A DNA stretch of 64,000 nucleotides, taken from assembly GCF_004331695.1 (NCBI RefSeq), contig NZ_SJSL01000001.1, positions 434,001-498,000 of the forward strand, given 5' to 3'. The DNA is from Pedobacter psychroterrae (GTDB lineage: Bacteria > Bacteroidota > Bacteroidia > Sphingobacteriales > Sphingobacteriaceae). This document shows, piece after piece, positions 55,501 to 62,810 of the stretch. The position numbers and the translations under genes are program-made. Position 1 is the first letter of the stretch, and every line of letters starts with the position of its first letter. Under the pieces are notes generated by a model that saw nothing but the letters and a program-made list of their open reading frames with translations, was not told where the DNA came from and ran no database searches.

Positions 55501-55587
55501 ATTTGCGACCTGTTTTTTGTTGGCGCAGTTTTGGAAAAGTATACTAATTAGTGCAATAAGAAAGAAAATCTTTTTCATGGTGTTCAT
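52558..55587 (-). CDS. Exported ThuA / PVC-type beta-propeller / HEAT / cupredoxin fusion protein
   Basis: A 1009-residue lipoprotein (lipobox FQNC); I use the ATG at 55587, with another at 55578 and an unlikely TTG at 55602. In order: a ThuA-like domain (about 40-250), a membrane-bound dehydrogenase-type beta-propeller (about 290-640, with DTDGDGKAD and DTNGDDKAD calcium-like loops), HEAT-like repeats (about 670-830), and a C-terminal blue-copper domain (about 890-1009) whose ligands are visible as His 924 (FMQHN), Cys 992 and His 997 (CTFPGH) and Met 1001. The usual C-terminal cytochrome c of related proteins (CxxCH) is absent. It likely oxidises or handles a sugar in the periplasm and passes electrons to copper. 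It heads the operon with the epimerase and the oxidoreductase. Confidence 0.85.
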   Translation of the reverse strand: MNTMKKIFFLIALISILFQNCANKKQVANGSTDKHSPRRAEVLFLGNASTHHNSGRFAPMLISPLFELGVNVTYTADSSALNAANLSKYDGIMIYANYDTIKESQEKALKDFVEGGKALIPIHSASFCFQNSDWYIQAVGGQFSTHKTGVFSPVTVNTTHPVMKGVGTFSAWDETYVHTKLNPDMTVLQERVEGAHHEPYTWVRKQGKGRVFYTASGHNDSTWRKPEFIKMISNGVMWALGDKIQAQINKYQIPAGVYTDAKIPNYENRNPAPKFQHPFTPAQSQKRMQVPADFEIELFASEPDIINPITMAWDEKGRLWVVETVDYPNTIRNEAGVGDDRIKICEDTDGDGKADKFTIFADKLNIPTSMVFSNGGVIIAQAPDFLFLKDTNGDDKADVREVLITGWGKGDTHAGPSNLKYGFDNKIWGVLGYSGFDGKVDGKNFKFSQGIYSFSPDGKAFDFKGRTSNNTWGLGFTEDNDVFISTANNTHTAFYSMHEKYMKKGLSGSNVQPIQKIDGHYNMHVVFPNLRQVDVHGGFTAAAGHNFYTARNFPKEYWNRIAFVNEPTGRVIHNAVLEQQGAGFIEKDGWNLLASSDEWVGPVHAEVGPDGAVWVADWYDFIIQHNPTPRGFENGEGNAYINPMRDRERGRIYRIKYKQAKPYTPLKLSKDNVEGLVSALENDNLLWRMHAQRLLVEAKNLSVLPALYKIISAGKVDGIGLNGPAINAIWTLQGLGVLDGANAEALAVVKAALASPVAGVRKAAIQALPKNEAMIGIIQKAALFKDPDLRVRLAAILAVSDMPASVHVGHLLYEAAADELNVKDKYIAQALYGAALLHNEGFIAMAKTAASPSVYVQKILKEITPVEKPKQAVAAANPEASKADEVIIDMKVVEHLMKFNKTSFTVKAGQTVILKLENPDFMQHNLVIAKPGMLKKVGAAADQMVQDPNGAEKNYVPAIPEVLFATKLLNPEEKVTLKFTAPAKPGDYPYLCTFPGHWSIMNGVMKVIK

Positions 55588-55691
55588 ACATAATTTTGGC
55601 AATTACAAATTAGCTCTTTATTTTATCATTATTCTATCTGCATAATATCAAATTCTGATTGTATCTTGTCAACCATATCTATATTGAATAT

Positions 55692-56564
55692 ATGAAACAG
55701 ATAGTCCAAAAATCCGCCATCCCTTCATCCAGGATATTGGTTGTTAAGCAATTGGAAGAGCTTCATTTCGATCCAAACCTGCATTTACACCCTGAATATC
55801 AGCTATTCTTAGTATTGAAAGGACAGGGAACTCGTTTTATTGGAGACAATATCACGATTTTCAAACCCGGCGATTTGGTGTTTACAGGTCCAAACATGCC
55901 GCATATGTGGCGGGATGACAACAGTGCTTCCGGGTCAAAGAAGTCAAAGATCATGGGCATCGTTATTTATTTTCCCCAAGATTTCCTTGGCGATATCATC
56001 CAGGTCAAAGATGAGATGGAAAAGCTCAGACACCTGTTTGACAAAGCTACCCGGGGCCTGGAAATACATGGCAAGACCAACCGATTAGTCAGCAAAATGA
56101 TGCAGGAGCTGTTACATGTTAAAGGCATTTCCAGTATTATCTTGCTGCTAAAGATCCTGAATATGCTGGCAGAATCATCAGAATACACTTACATTACCCA
56201 TATCAATTACCTGCCCGTCAACAATAAAGTCGAAACAGACCGCATGAACAAAATCTATCATTACCTGATGAAAAATTTCAGGCAAAAGGTGAGCCTCAAT
56301 GAAATTGCCGATCTGATCAACATGACCGAAACCTCCTTCAGCCGCTATTTTAAATCCAGGGTCAACAAATCGTTTTCTGACTTTTTAAAAGAGCTGAGGG
56401 TCGACTACGCCCGCAAACTGATCAATGAAAACAAACTCAGCATCAACCAGGTCAGCTACGATTCAGGTTATTCCACTATTTCCAATTTCAACAAGCAGTT
56501 TAAGGAAGTGACAGGTAAAACTCCCTTACAGTACAGAAATGAATATCTCAAAATAAGCATGTAA
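55692..56564 (+). CDS. AraC family transcriptional regulator
   Basis: A 290-residue regulator with an N-terminal cupin sensor domain (about 25-110: HLHPEYQLFLVLKG, then FKPGDLVFTGPNMPHMW) and a C-terminal pair of helix-turn-helix motifs (about 190-288: SLNEIADLINMTETSFSRYFK and INQVSYDSGYSTISNFNKQFKEVTGKTP). I take the ATG at 55692 over an upstream TTG at 55659. It is divergent from the ThuA-fusion operon with about 100 bases between starts and is the obvious candidate to control that operon in response to a sugar. Confidence 0.9.
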   Translation: MKQIVQKSAIPSSRILVVKQLEELHFDPNLHLHPEYQLFLVLKGQGTRFIGDNITIFKPGDLVFTGPNMPHMWRDDNSASGSKKSKIMGIVIYFPQDFLGDIIQVKDEMEKLRHLFDKATRGLEIHGKTNRLVSKMMQELLHVKGISSIILLLKILNMLAESSEYTYITHINYLPVNNKVETDRMNKIYHYLMKNFRQKVSLNEIADLINMTETSFSRYFKSRVNKSFSDFLKELRVDYARKLINENKLSINQVSYDSGYSTISNFNKQFKEVTGKTPLQYRNEYLKISM

Positions 56565-56616
56565 ATAAAAGGGCGACTGTAAATCTTATTTTGCATAGGT
56601 GCCGACAGAGACCATT

Positions 56617-56632
56617 TTAATCATCTGATTAA
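56617..56632. promoter_or_regulatory. Perfect palindrome upstream of upp
   Basis: TTAATCA and TGATTAA form seven-base perfect arms around a two-base centre. The site lies in the 222-base gap between araC and upp, about 155 bases before the upp ATG. It is a possible operator for a dimeric regulator; no matching protein is evident. Confidence 0.3.
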
Positions 56633-56716
56633 ATAATTTGTTTAATTCAATGCTATGTCTTTATATTTTTCTCACCTAAATAATAATAACTATACAATTG
56701 CGAAGAATGAGAAAAT

Positions 56717-56735
56717 CGTGGCGGATACCTCCACG
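56717..56735 (+). promoter_or_regulatory. Leader hairpin upstream of upp
   Basis: CGTGG (56717-56721) pairs with CCACG (56731-56735), with an inner GG/CC pair across one mismatch. It lies about 50 bases before the upp ATG and could be part of an mRNA leader structure. Confidence 0.25.
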
Positions 56736-56786
56736 GAAGAAAAATATTGGTATTGTTTATCCGTACATTTTTTGCTAAGTTTAGTA

Positions 56787-57431
56787 ATGATATTTGAACT
56801 GAGTAAAATAAATTCACTGGCCAATGTCTTCCTCTCTGAACTTCGGGATGAGCACATTCAAAAAGATGCCATGCGTTTTCGCAGAAACCTGGAGCGTTTG
56901 GGTGAGTTTTTCGCATTCGAAATCAGCAAAACACTAGAATACGAACCCACAGAAACACAAACTCCTCTTGGGATAGCCCCTTGTGTAAAACTTAAACAAC
57001 AACCTGTGTTGGCAACGATCCTAAGGGCCGGCCTTCCATTACACCAGGGATTGCTGAATATCTTTGACCAGGCCGAATCTGCTTTTATAGCAGCCTACAG
57101 GACTAACCATAAAAGTGGCAAACTGGAGATCCGGATGGAATACGTGGCTTCGCCGGACCTGACGGATAGGGTGGTCATCATGGCCGATCCTATGCTGGCC
57201 ACCGGACTTAGTATGGTCCTGTGCTGCAAAGAACTGATCCGCAAGTACAAACTCCGTGAATTACATATCGTATCTGCCATAGCAAGTACCGAAGGGATAC
57301 GTCATGTAAGGGCAAACCTGCCAAAAGCCAAACTATGGATCGGTGCAATTGATGAAGAAATGACAAGTAAGGCGTATATTGTGCCCGGACTGGGTGATGC
57401 GGGTGATCTCGCCTATGGCCTCAAACAATAA
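56787..57431 (+). CDS. upp: Uracil phosphoribosyltransferase
   Basis: A 214-residue salvage enzyme that makes UMP from uracil and PRPP. The PRPP loop is DPMLATG (134-140), the RAGLPL segment (80-85) is conserved, and the uracil site GDAGD (203-207) is at the C-terminus. The frame is open for 44 more codons back to an ATG at 56655, but that extension is not related to UPRT and the ATG at 56787 gives the normal length. A nucleotidase-like HAD gene follows after 23 bases, which makes a small pyrimidine-salvage unit. Confidence 0.93.
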   Translation: MIFELSKINSLANVFLSELRDEHIQKDAMRFRRNLERLGEFFAFEISKTLEYEPTETQTPLGIAPCVKLKQQPVLATILRAGLPLHQGLLNIFDQAESAFIAAYRTNHKSGKLEIRMEYVASPDLTDRVVIMADPMLATGLSMVLCCKELIRKYKLRELHIVSAIASTEGIRHVRANLPKAKLWIGAIDEEMTSKAYIVPGLGDAGDLAYGLKQ

Positions 57432-57454
57432 CAAAGCGCTGCTCAATTGCTACC

Positions 57455-58144
57455 ATGATTAAACACATATTCTTCGACCTGGACCATACGATTTGGGATT
57501 TTGACAAAAACGCAGAAGAGACTTTAAATGAGCTTTATGAACATTACCAGCTTCATAAGCTCGGACTTAACTCTGCCGAAGAGTTCATAGCCACCTACAC
57601 TGAAAATAACCATCAGCTCTGGATGGCTTATCATATAGGGCAGATCAGTAAGGAAACACTCCGGGCAGAGCGGTTTAGCAAAACATTTATCCAGCTGGGC
57701 GTACATCCTGAGCTGATCCCGACACAGTTTGAGGATGATTATGTCCGCCTCACCCCGACCAGGAAAAACCTATTCCCAGGCAGTGAAAAAGTACTTGCCT
57801 ACCTACAGCAAAAATACCAGCTGCACATCATCTCAAACGGCTTTAAAGAAAGTACCCTGACCAAAATGGAGGTGTCCGGACTCAACCCCTATTTTAAAAA
57901 TGTGATCATTTCTGAAGATGTAGGGATCAACAAGCCGGATAAGGCCATTTTTGAATACGCACTCGACAAAGCGAAAGCACTGAAACCGGAGAGCATTATG
58001 ATCGGCGACAGTATTGAAGCTGACATTCGCGGTGCACAGGGATTTGGTATAGAAGCCATTTTCTTTAATCCCGGTAACAAAGAACTGCCTGATGATGTCA
58101 AATGGCAGATCACACATCTGGAGGAATTACTGCTTCATTTTTAA
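57455..58144 (+). CDS. HAD hydrolase, YjjG-type pyrimidine nucleotidase
   Basis: A 229-residue haloacid dehalogenase-family phosphatase. Motif I is FFDLDHTIWDFD (nucleophile Asp 8, acid Asp 10), motif II is HIISNGF, and motif III/IV is NKPDKAIF then MIGDSIEADIRGA. The DHTIWDF opening and the overall length match YjjG, which hydrolyses non-canonical and normal pyrimidine nucleoside monophosphates. Its place directly after upp supports a role in pyrimidine nucleotide housekeeping. Confidence 0.85.
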   Translation: MIKHIFFDLDHTIWDFDKNAEETLNELYEHYQLHKLGLNSAEEFIATYTENNHQLWMAYHIGQISKETLRAERFSKTFIQLGVHPELIPTQFEDDYVRLTPTRKNLFPGSEKVLAYLQQKYQLHIISNGFKESTLTKMEVSGLNPYFKNVIISEDVGINKPDKAIFEYALDKAKALKPESIMIGDSIEADIRGAQGFGIEAIFFNPGNKELPDDVKWQITHLEELLLHF

Positions 58145-58181
58145 TATAAAGAACTTTTAATCGCAATTAACGCTAACAAAC

Positions 58182-58874
58182 ATGAAATCGCTAATCTTAT
58201 TAATGGCAGTAGCGCTGCAAGCATCGCTCAGCTTCTCTCAAACTACAGGCAACAAAGAATTGTTCATAGAGGTACCTGAACAAGGGAAAGTCATCGTTTA
58301 CGTCGATGATGAAATGATCGGCTCTTCAAAAAATCTCTTCAGGTTCTACGACATCAGCAGCAGCAATCCTACCGTTACCATCATGCTGAACAATAAACAG
58401 CTTGCAAAAGCGAAGGTTCAACTCAAGCCGGACTACAGGTCAATACTCTCTTATTCCCGCAGATCGGGAATACAAGTTGTGAAGACCCTACCCATCTTTA
58501 ATGCAGGGAATTATGCCCTGGACGACTGGAATGGGACAATCGGCAATACACCCGGCAGGCCTTCGCGTGCAGTAGTCAGGATAATGGATGAGGATTCATT
58601 TAATGAACTGCATAGAATTGCTAAAAAAGAAGCTTTTGAAGATGCCAGAATTAAAGTGATCAATGCTGCGCTTAACAGGAATATGATCAGCACCAACCAG
58701 TTGGTCTCCTTATTAAAGACGTTTGCATTTGAAGACAATAAGCTTAGCCTTGCCAAAAGTGCCTATTTGTCTATAGCAGACAAGGAAAACTTTTTTAAAA
58801 TAACAGATGTGTTCACATTTAAGAGTCAGAAGGAAGACTTGCTGGATTTCATTAAATTAAAGTCGGGAAGATAA
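58182..58874 (+). CDS. DUF4476 domain exported protein
   Basis: A 230-residue exported protein with signal MKSLILLMAVALQASLSFS. The N-terminal half is beta-rich, with VIVYVDDEMIGSS resembling a small PEGA-like fold. The C-terminal half (about 125-225, MDEDSFNELHRIAKKEAFEDARIKVINAAL) is the helical DUF4476 domain. The function is unknown. It is likely read through from the nucleotidase gene, 37 bases upstream. Confidence 0.82.
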   Translation: MKSLILLMAVALQASLSFSQTTGNKELFIEVPEQGKVIVYVDDEMIGSSKNLFRFYDISSSNPTVTIMLNNKQLAKAKVQLKPDYRSILSYSRRSGIQVVKTLPIFNAGNYALDDWNGTIGNTPGRPSRAVVRIMDEDSFNELHRIAKKEAFEDARIKVINAALNRNMISTNQLVSLLKTFAFEDNKLSLAKSAYLSIADKENFFKITDVFTFKSQKEDLLDFIKLKSGR

Positions 58875-58915
58875 AGCCTCAATTAATTCACATATTTGCA
58901 GGATCTATATTATAA

Positions 58916-60250
58916 ATGAGGATACCTAAGATATCGGGCTTTGACCAGGATGCACTTGAAAAGTATGTAAAGAATACCGGCTGGCTAATGATAGCGAGGG
59001 TGGGCAGTCTTGCGGTCAAAATGTTGCTAAACATTGCCCTGGCCAATTACCTGCTCAAAGTTAAGCTTGGTATCCTGAACTACCCCATGACCATAGCTAC
59101 CTTTTTTATCGCAATGGCAGCGCTAGGCCTAGACGGATTTGTTACCAGGGAATTATTGAGAGATCCTGAAAAAGAACATAAACTACTCGGAACAGCATTT
59201 TTGCTTAAACTCGCTGGTGGCTTGCTAATTTTACCATTTGTTTACCTTACCTATATCGCCCTGAATCATTTTAGTCCGGCCAGTGCGCCCTTCTACTATG
59301 TCCTGATCGTCAGTTTAACAGGGATATTTCAATCCTTTAACATCATAGACAGTTACTTTCAGTCAAAAACGCAGGGTAAGTTCATCATGCGGGTGCAAAT
59401 TGTGGCCAACCTGGTTTCTGCAGCAATAAAAGGCCTGCTCATCTTGCTGCATTCAAACCTGACCTGGTTTATCTTTGCCTTATTGTTTGATGCAGCGTTG
59501 TTGGCTTTTGGTTATTTTTACATGTACAAGCAAAATGGCGGCAATATTTTCAAATGGACTTTTGACGGCAAGCTGGCAAAATATCTTTTAACAAATTCCT
59601 GGCCGCTCGCCCTCTCGGCAATTCTGGTTACTGTTTACATGAGAATTGACCAGCTGATGATTACGCAATACCTGGGTGAAGGTCCTCTGGGTGTGTATAC
59701 CAATCCTGTGCAATGGACAGAATCCTGCTATTTCATTCCCGTAGCCATTGTAACCTCCGTTTTCCCGGCCATCATGAACGCACGGAGGGACGATCCGGAA
59801 AGGTACAGGAGAAGAATGCAAAATATGTACGACCTGATGGTATGGATCAGTTTGAGCCTCGCCATCTTTGTTACTTTTGCAGCGCCATTTATTTTCGAAC
59901 TGTATGATCCGGTATACGCTGAAGGTGCTCATGTACTGTCAATTCTCATCTGGGCCAGCATTTTTGCCTTTTTAGGAACAGCCAGCGGACAATTTCTAAT
60001 CGCAGAAGGATATACCAAACTCACCATGACGCGCACTGCTGCGGGCGCAGTGGTCAATGTTGTTCTCAATATTTTCTGGATTCCGAAATATGGGATTGAG
60101 GGTGCCGCATTTGCCACGCTTATTGCATTTGCCACATCTACTTTCTGGATCCTTCTTATTCCAAAAACCAGAGATCAAGGAATCATGATGCTCAAATCCC
60201 TTTTTCTGATCACCTTGTTTCGCAAACTGAAACGAAATCACATTACTTAA
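58916..60250 (+). CDS. Flippase of the polysaccharide biosynthesis (Wzx/MOP) family
   Basis: A 444-residue membrane protein with about twelve to fourteen hydrophobic segments. The N-terminus VKNTGWLMIARVGSLAVKMLLNIALANYLL and LDGFVTRELLRDPE are typical of Wzx-like flippases, and the mid region with YMRIDQLMITQYLGEGPLGVYT is the best-conserved part of the family. It moves lipid-linked oligosaccharides across the inner membrane. The gene lies 41 bases after the DUF4476 gene and 259 bases before a methyltransferase-glycosyltransferase run. Together they suggest a small surface glycan locus without a visible polymerase. Confidence 0.9.
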   Translation: MRIPKISGFDQDALEKYVKNTGWLMIARVGSLAVKMLLNIALANYLLKVKLGILNYPMTIATFFIAMAALGLDGFVTRELLRDPEKEHKLLGTAFLLKLAGGLLILPFVYLTYIALNHFSPASAPFYYVLIVSLTGIFQSFNIIDSYFQSKTQGKFIMRVQIVANLVSAAIKGLLILLHSNLTWFIFALLFDAALLAFGYFYMYKQNGGNIFKWTFDGKLAKYLLTNSWPLALSAILVTVYMRIDQLMITQYLGEGPLGVYTNPVQWTESCYFIPVAIVTSVFPAIMNARRDDPERYRRRMQNMYDLMVWISLSLAIFVTFAAPFIFELYDPVYAEGAHVLSILIWASIFAFLGTASGQFLIAEGYTKLTMTRTAAGAVVNVVLNIFWIPKYGIEGAAFATLIAFATSTFWILLIPKTRDQGIMMLKSLFLITLFRKLKRNHIT

Positions 60251-60315
60251 TTAACTAAAGATTAATAGTTAGACCTTCGTGCGAGAAGCAATCTGGCTGA
60301 TAAAGTAGTGACACC

Positions 60316-60374
60316 AAGTTGAATCCAAGTTGAGTCCAAGTCTAGTCCAACTTTTTATTATAAATAGTTGGATT
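60316..60374 (+). repeat. Three tandem 11-base repeats and a hairpin
   Basis: The 11-base unit AAGTTGAATCC is repeated with small changes at 60316-60326, 60327-60337 and 60338-60348, followed by a partial fourth copy. The last copy (TCCAACT) pairs with AGTTGGA at about 60367-60373 to form a hairpin. It lies in the 259-base gap between the flippase and methyltransferase genes, in which no gene is seen. Confidence 0.6.
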
Positions 60375-60455
60375 AGCTATACTGTTAATACGCATAGATC
60401 TTTGTTTCAATACATACACCAATAGCAGACAAACAAAGCAAAATATTTTAATATA

Positions 60456-60486
60456 TTAGCTTTATTCATTTAACGTTTTAACTTTG
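60456..60486 (+). promoter_or_regulatory. Promoter of the methyltransferase-glycosyltransferase run
   Basis: TTAG at 60456-60459, a 19-base spacer and TAACTTTG at 60479-60486 closely follow the Bacteroidota consensus (TTTG, 19 bases, TAnnTTTG). Transcription would start near 60493, leaving a short leader before the ATG at 60510. Confidence 0.55.
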
Positions 60487-60509
60487 AGGTTAAATTATCA
60501 TACAGCAAA

Positions 60510-61133
60510 ATGTCTTTAAGAAGTTTAATCAGATCAATCGTATATAAACCTAAAAACATACTGGACCTTATTCAGCTAAAATCGAAAATAAAGAACAGTA
60601 TGAGTGAGGTCAACATCATTATAGGTGCGCACAATACGGATTACAATAACTGGCTACCGACAAATATCGAAAACCTCAACTTGCTTGAACTAAACTCTTT
60701 TGAAAACCTGTTTGGCGATAAAAAAGCTACCCGCTTTCTGGCGGAACATGTATTTGAACACATCAGCTATGAGGATGCACTCACTGCCTTAAAAAATTGC
60801 AACCAGTATCTGGTGAAAGGCGGAACGGTAAGAATAGCGGTACCGGATGGCTTTCATCCCAATCCTGATTACATCAATATGGTTAAGCCGGGCGGACATG
60901 GAGAAGGTGCACACGACCATAAACTGTTGTATGACTACAAAAAACTATCAAAAGTATTTGAGGATGCAGGTTACAGCGTAAACCTCCTGGAATACTATGA
61001 TGAAAACGGACAGTTCCACTATCATGAATGGGACAGTAAAGATGGTCACATCCTCAGATCTAAGCGCTACGACAAACGCTTCAATGAGCCACTGGGTTAT
61101 TCTTCTTTGATTATTGACGGTATAAAAAAATAA
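60510..61133 (+). CDS. SAM-dependent methyltransferase-like protein with degenerate motif I
   Basis: A 207-residue protein of the small predicted methyltransferase type (COG4627-like). The motif AEHVFEHISYEDAL (about 88-101), the post-II segment LVKGGTVRIAVPDG and a final WDSKDGHILRSKRYDKRF are typical. The glycine-rich SAM loop near the N-terminus is weak: IIGAHNTDYNNW takes the place of the usual G-x-G-x-x-x-x-x-W pattern. It may methylate a sugar of the glycan assembled by its neighbours, or be a non-catalytic relative. It overlaps the next gene by one base (TAATG). Confidence 0.75.
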   Translation: MSLRSLIRSIVYKPKNILDLIQLKSKIKNSMSEVNIIIGAHNTDYNNWLPTNIENLNLLELNSFENLFGDKKATRFLAEHVFEHISYEDALTALKNCNQYLVKGGTVRIAVPDGFHPNPDYINMVKPGGHGEGAHDHKLLYDYKKLSKVFEDAGYSVNLLEYYDENGQFHYHEWDSKDGHILRSKRYDKRFNEPLGYSSLIIDGIKK

Positions 61134-61900
61134 TGGCAGCAGCAACCAATAATGTAATTGAGGCTTACAATGACTTCTATACTGGAAATGAAGTAGAATG
61201 GCGTATGCTCGGAGCTAAAGCCAAAGCCCGTAACATCATAGAGGTCTGCAAAAACATTGAGGCAAACAAGGTTCTTGAAGTAGGCGCAGGCGATGGAAGT
61301 ATTTTACACTACCTCGACGAATGGAAGTTTGCAGCAGAATTGTACGCGCTTGAAATTGCAGAAAGCGGAGTGTCTCTCATCAAAAAAAGAAAGCTGGCCA
61401 GCGTAAAAGAGATTAAAACATTCGACGGCTACACCATCCCCTATGCGGATAATGCTTTTGACCTGGTAATTCTGGCCCATGTTCTTGAACATGTGGAGCA
61501 TGAAAGGGTACTGATTAGAGAACTAAAGAGGGTAGCGAAACACCTGGTTATTGAGGTTCCTTTAGACTACCGGTTTGGGGTAGATAAACGGATGAAGCAC
61601 TTTTTGGACTACGGACATATCAACATGTATACCCCCACCCTGATCAGGTTCCTGCTGCAGAGTGAAGGTCTGGAAATCGTATCAGACAAAACTTCCCTAA
61701 CGCCACCGGAAACCATCAAATTCTGTGAATTTAACGTCCTTAAAAAACAAAAGTCTTTTATGAAGGTTCTTAAAATCGAACTGGAATATAACATAAAGAA
61801 AATACTAGGCCGCCTTTTAGGCAAGAACAGAACGGAGCAGTTTGGAAATGCATATACTGTACTTACCAAAACATCTGCCCAGAACCTGCAAATATTTTAA
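61133..61900 (+). CDS. Class I SAM-dependent methyltransferase
   Basis: A 255-residue class I methyltransferase. Motif I is LEVGAGDGS (48-56), an acidic residue follows at the end of beta 2 (ALEIAESG), motif post-I/II reads FDLVILAHVLEHVEHE, and the C-terminal part is basic and may bind membrane or a lipid-linked substrate. It is coupled to the preceding methyltransferase-like gene and followed by a glycosyltransferase after three bases, so it probably modifies a sugar within that glycan. Confidence 0.88.
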   Translation: MAAATNNVIEAYNDFYTGNEVEWRMLGAKAKARNIIEVCKNIEANKVLEVGAGDGSILHYLDEWKFAAELYALEIAESGVSLIKKRKLASVKEIKTFDGYTIPYADNAFDLVILAHVLEHVEHERVLIRELKRVAKHLVIEVPLDYRFGVDKRMKHFLDYGHINMYTPTLIRFLLQSEGLEIVSDKTSLTPPETIKFCEFNVLKKQKSFMKVLKIELEYNIKKILGRLLGKNRTEQFGNAYTVLTKTSAQNLQIF

Positions 61901-61903
61901 AAC

Positions 61904-62809
61904 ATGCAAACCTTTGCCCCTATTGCATTATTTGTTTATAACAGACCGCAGCATACCGAGCGAACACTTAAATTTCTAAAACAGAATGAACTTGCTGCCG
62001 ACAGCAGGCTTTTCATATTCTCTGACGGGGCCAAAACACCCGCCGATGAACAGGCTGTAACAGAAGTAAGGGGCCTGCTAAAGAACATAGATGGATTCAG
62101 ATCTGTAGAGATCATTGAACGAAAAGAGAACATGGGCCTCGCAAATTCCATCATTGCCGGGGTGAGCCGACTGGTAGCCGATTACAAACAGGTCATCGTA
62201 CTGGAAGACGACCTGATTACCTCTCCATATACCTTAACTTATTTCAATGAGGCGCTTGAACGCTACCGCAATGAAGAGAAAGTAATGCACATCGGCGCTT
62301 ATATGTACAATCTTAAAGACCACAACCTGCCGGAGACTTTCTTTTATCGCGCGGCAACCAGCTGGGGATGGGCCACATGGGAAAGGGCATGGCAGCACTT
62401 CGAACCCAATGTAGATACCCTGATCAGCCAGTTCAGCCTGCAAAAGAAATACGATTTTTCTATAGAAAACACCATGAACTTCTGGAAGCAGATCCAGGAT
62501 TATAAAAATGGCAAAAACAACTCCTGGGCCATCCGCTGGTATGCGTCTATCTTCTTGAAAGGCGGACTGACGCTCAATCCTTCTCATTCACTGGTCAACA
62601 ATATCGGTCATGATGGCACAGGTATCCATTCAGGCATCAATGACATTTATAACGTGATCATCAATCCAAAAGCCATCACCGAATTTCCTTCAGAATTAAA
62701 AGAAAATCCTGAGGCTTATAGCGCCATCAAAGGATTTTTAGCCAATAGAAAAGGTTCTCTGTGGCAAAGACTAAAGCGCTACGTCATCCAGCGCATCAGG
62801 ACCAGCTGA
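61904..62809 (+). CDS. Glycosyltransferase family 2-like protein
   Basis: A 301-residue GT-A fold glycosyltransferase. The N-terminal PIALFVYNRPQHTERTL, FSDGAK and NMGLANSIIAGV are the nucleotide-sugar part; QVIVLEDDLITSP carries the metal-binding EDD (DxD-equivalent), and WGWATWERAW is a typical acceptor-side block. It is the last gene of the run with two methyltransferases and the flippase upstream. The stop codon lies one base from the convergent rhomboid gene. Confidence 0.88.
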   Translation: MQTFAPIALFVYNRPQHTERTLKFLKQNELAADSRLFIFSDGAKTPADEQAVTEVRGLLKNIDGFRSVEIIERKENMGLANSIIAGVSRLVADYKQVIVLEDDLITSPYTLTYFNEALERYRNEEKVMHIGAYMYNLKDHNLPETFFYRAATSWGWATWERAWQHFEPNVDTLISQFSLQKKYDFSIENTMNFWKQIQDYKNGKNNSWAIRWYASIFLKGGLTLNPSHSLVNNIGHDGTGIHSGINDIYNVIINPKAITEFPSELKENPEAYSAIKGFLANRKGSLWQRLKRYVIQRIRTS

Positions 62810-62810
62810 T

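Noticed and set aside
52558..55587. C-terminal CTFPGH as a heme-binding cytochrome motif
   Set aside because: Cytochrome c needs CxxCH. Only one cysteine is present and the surrounding His/Met pattern fits a blue-copper site.
56655..56786. Extended N-terminus of uracil phosphoribosyltransferase
   Set aside because: It would make the protein 258 residues against the usual 208-217, and the added part is not UPRT sequence.
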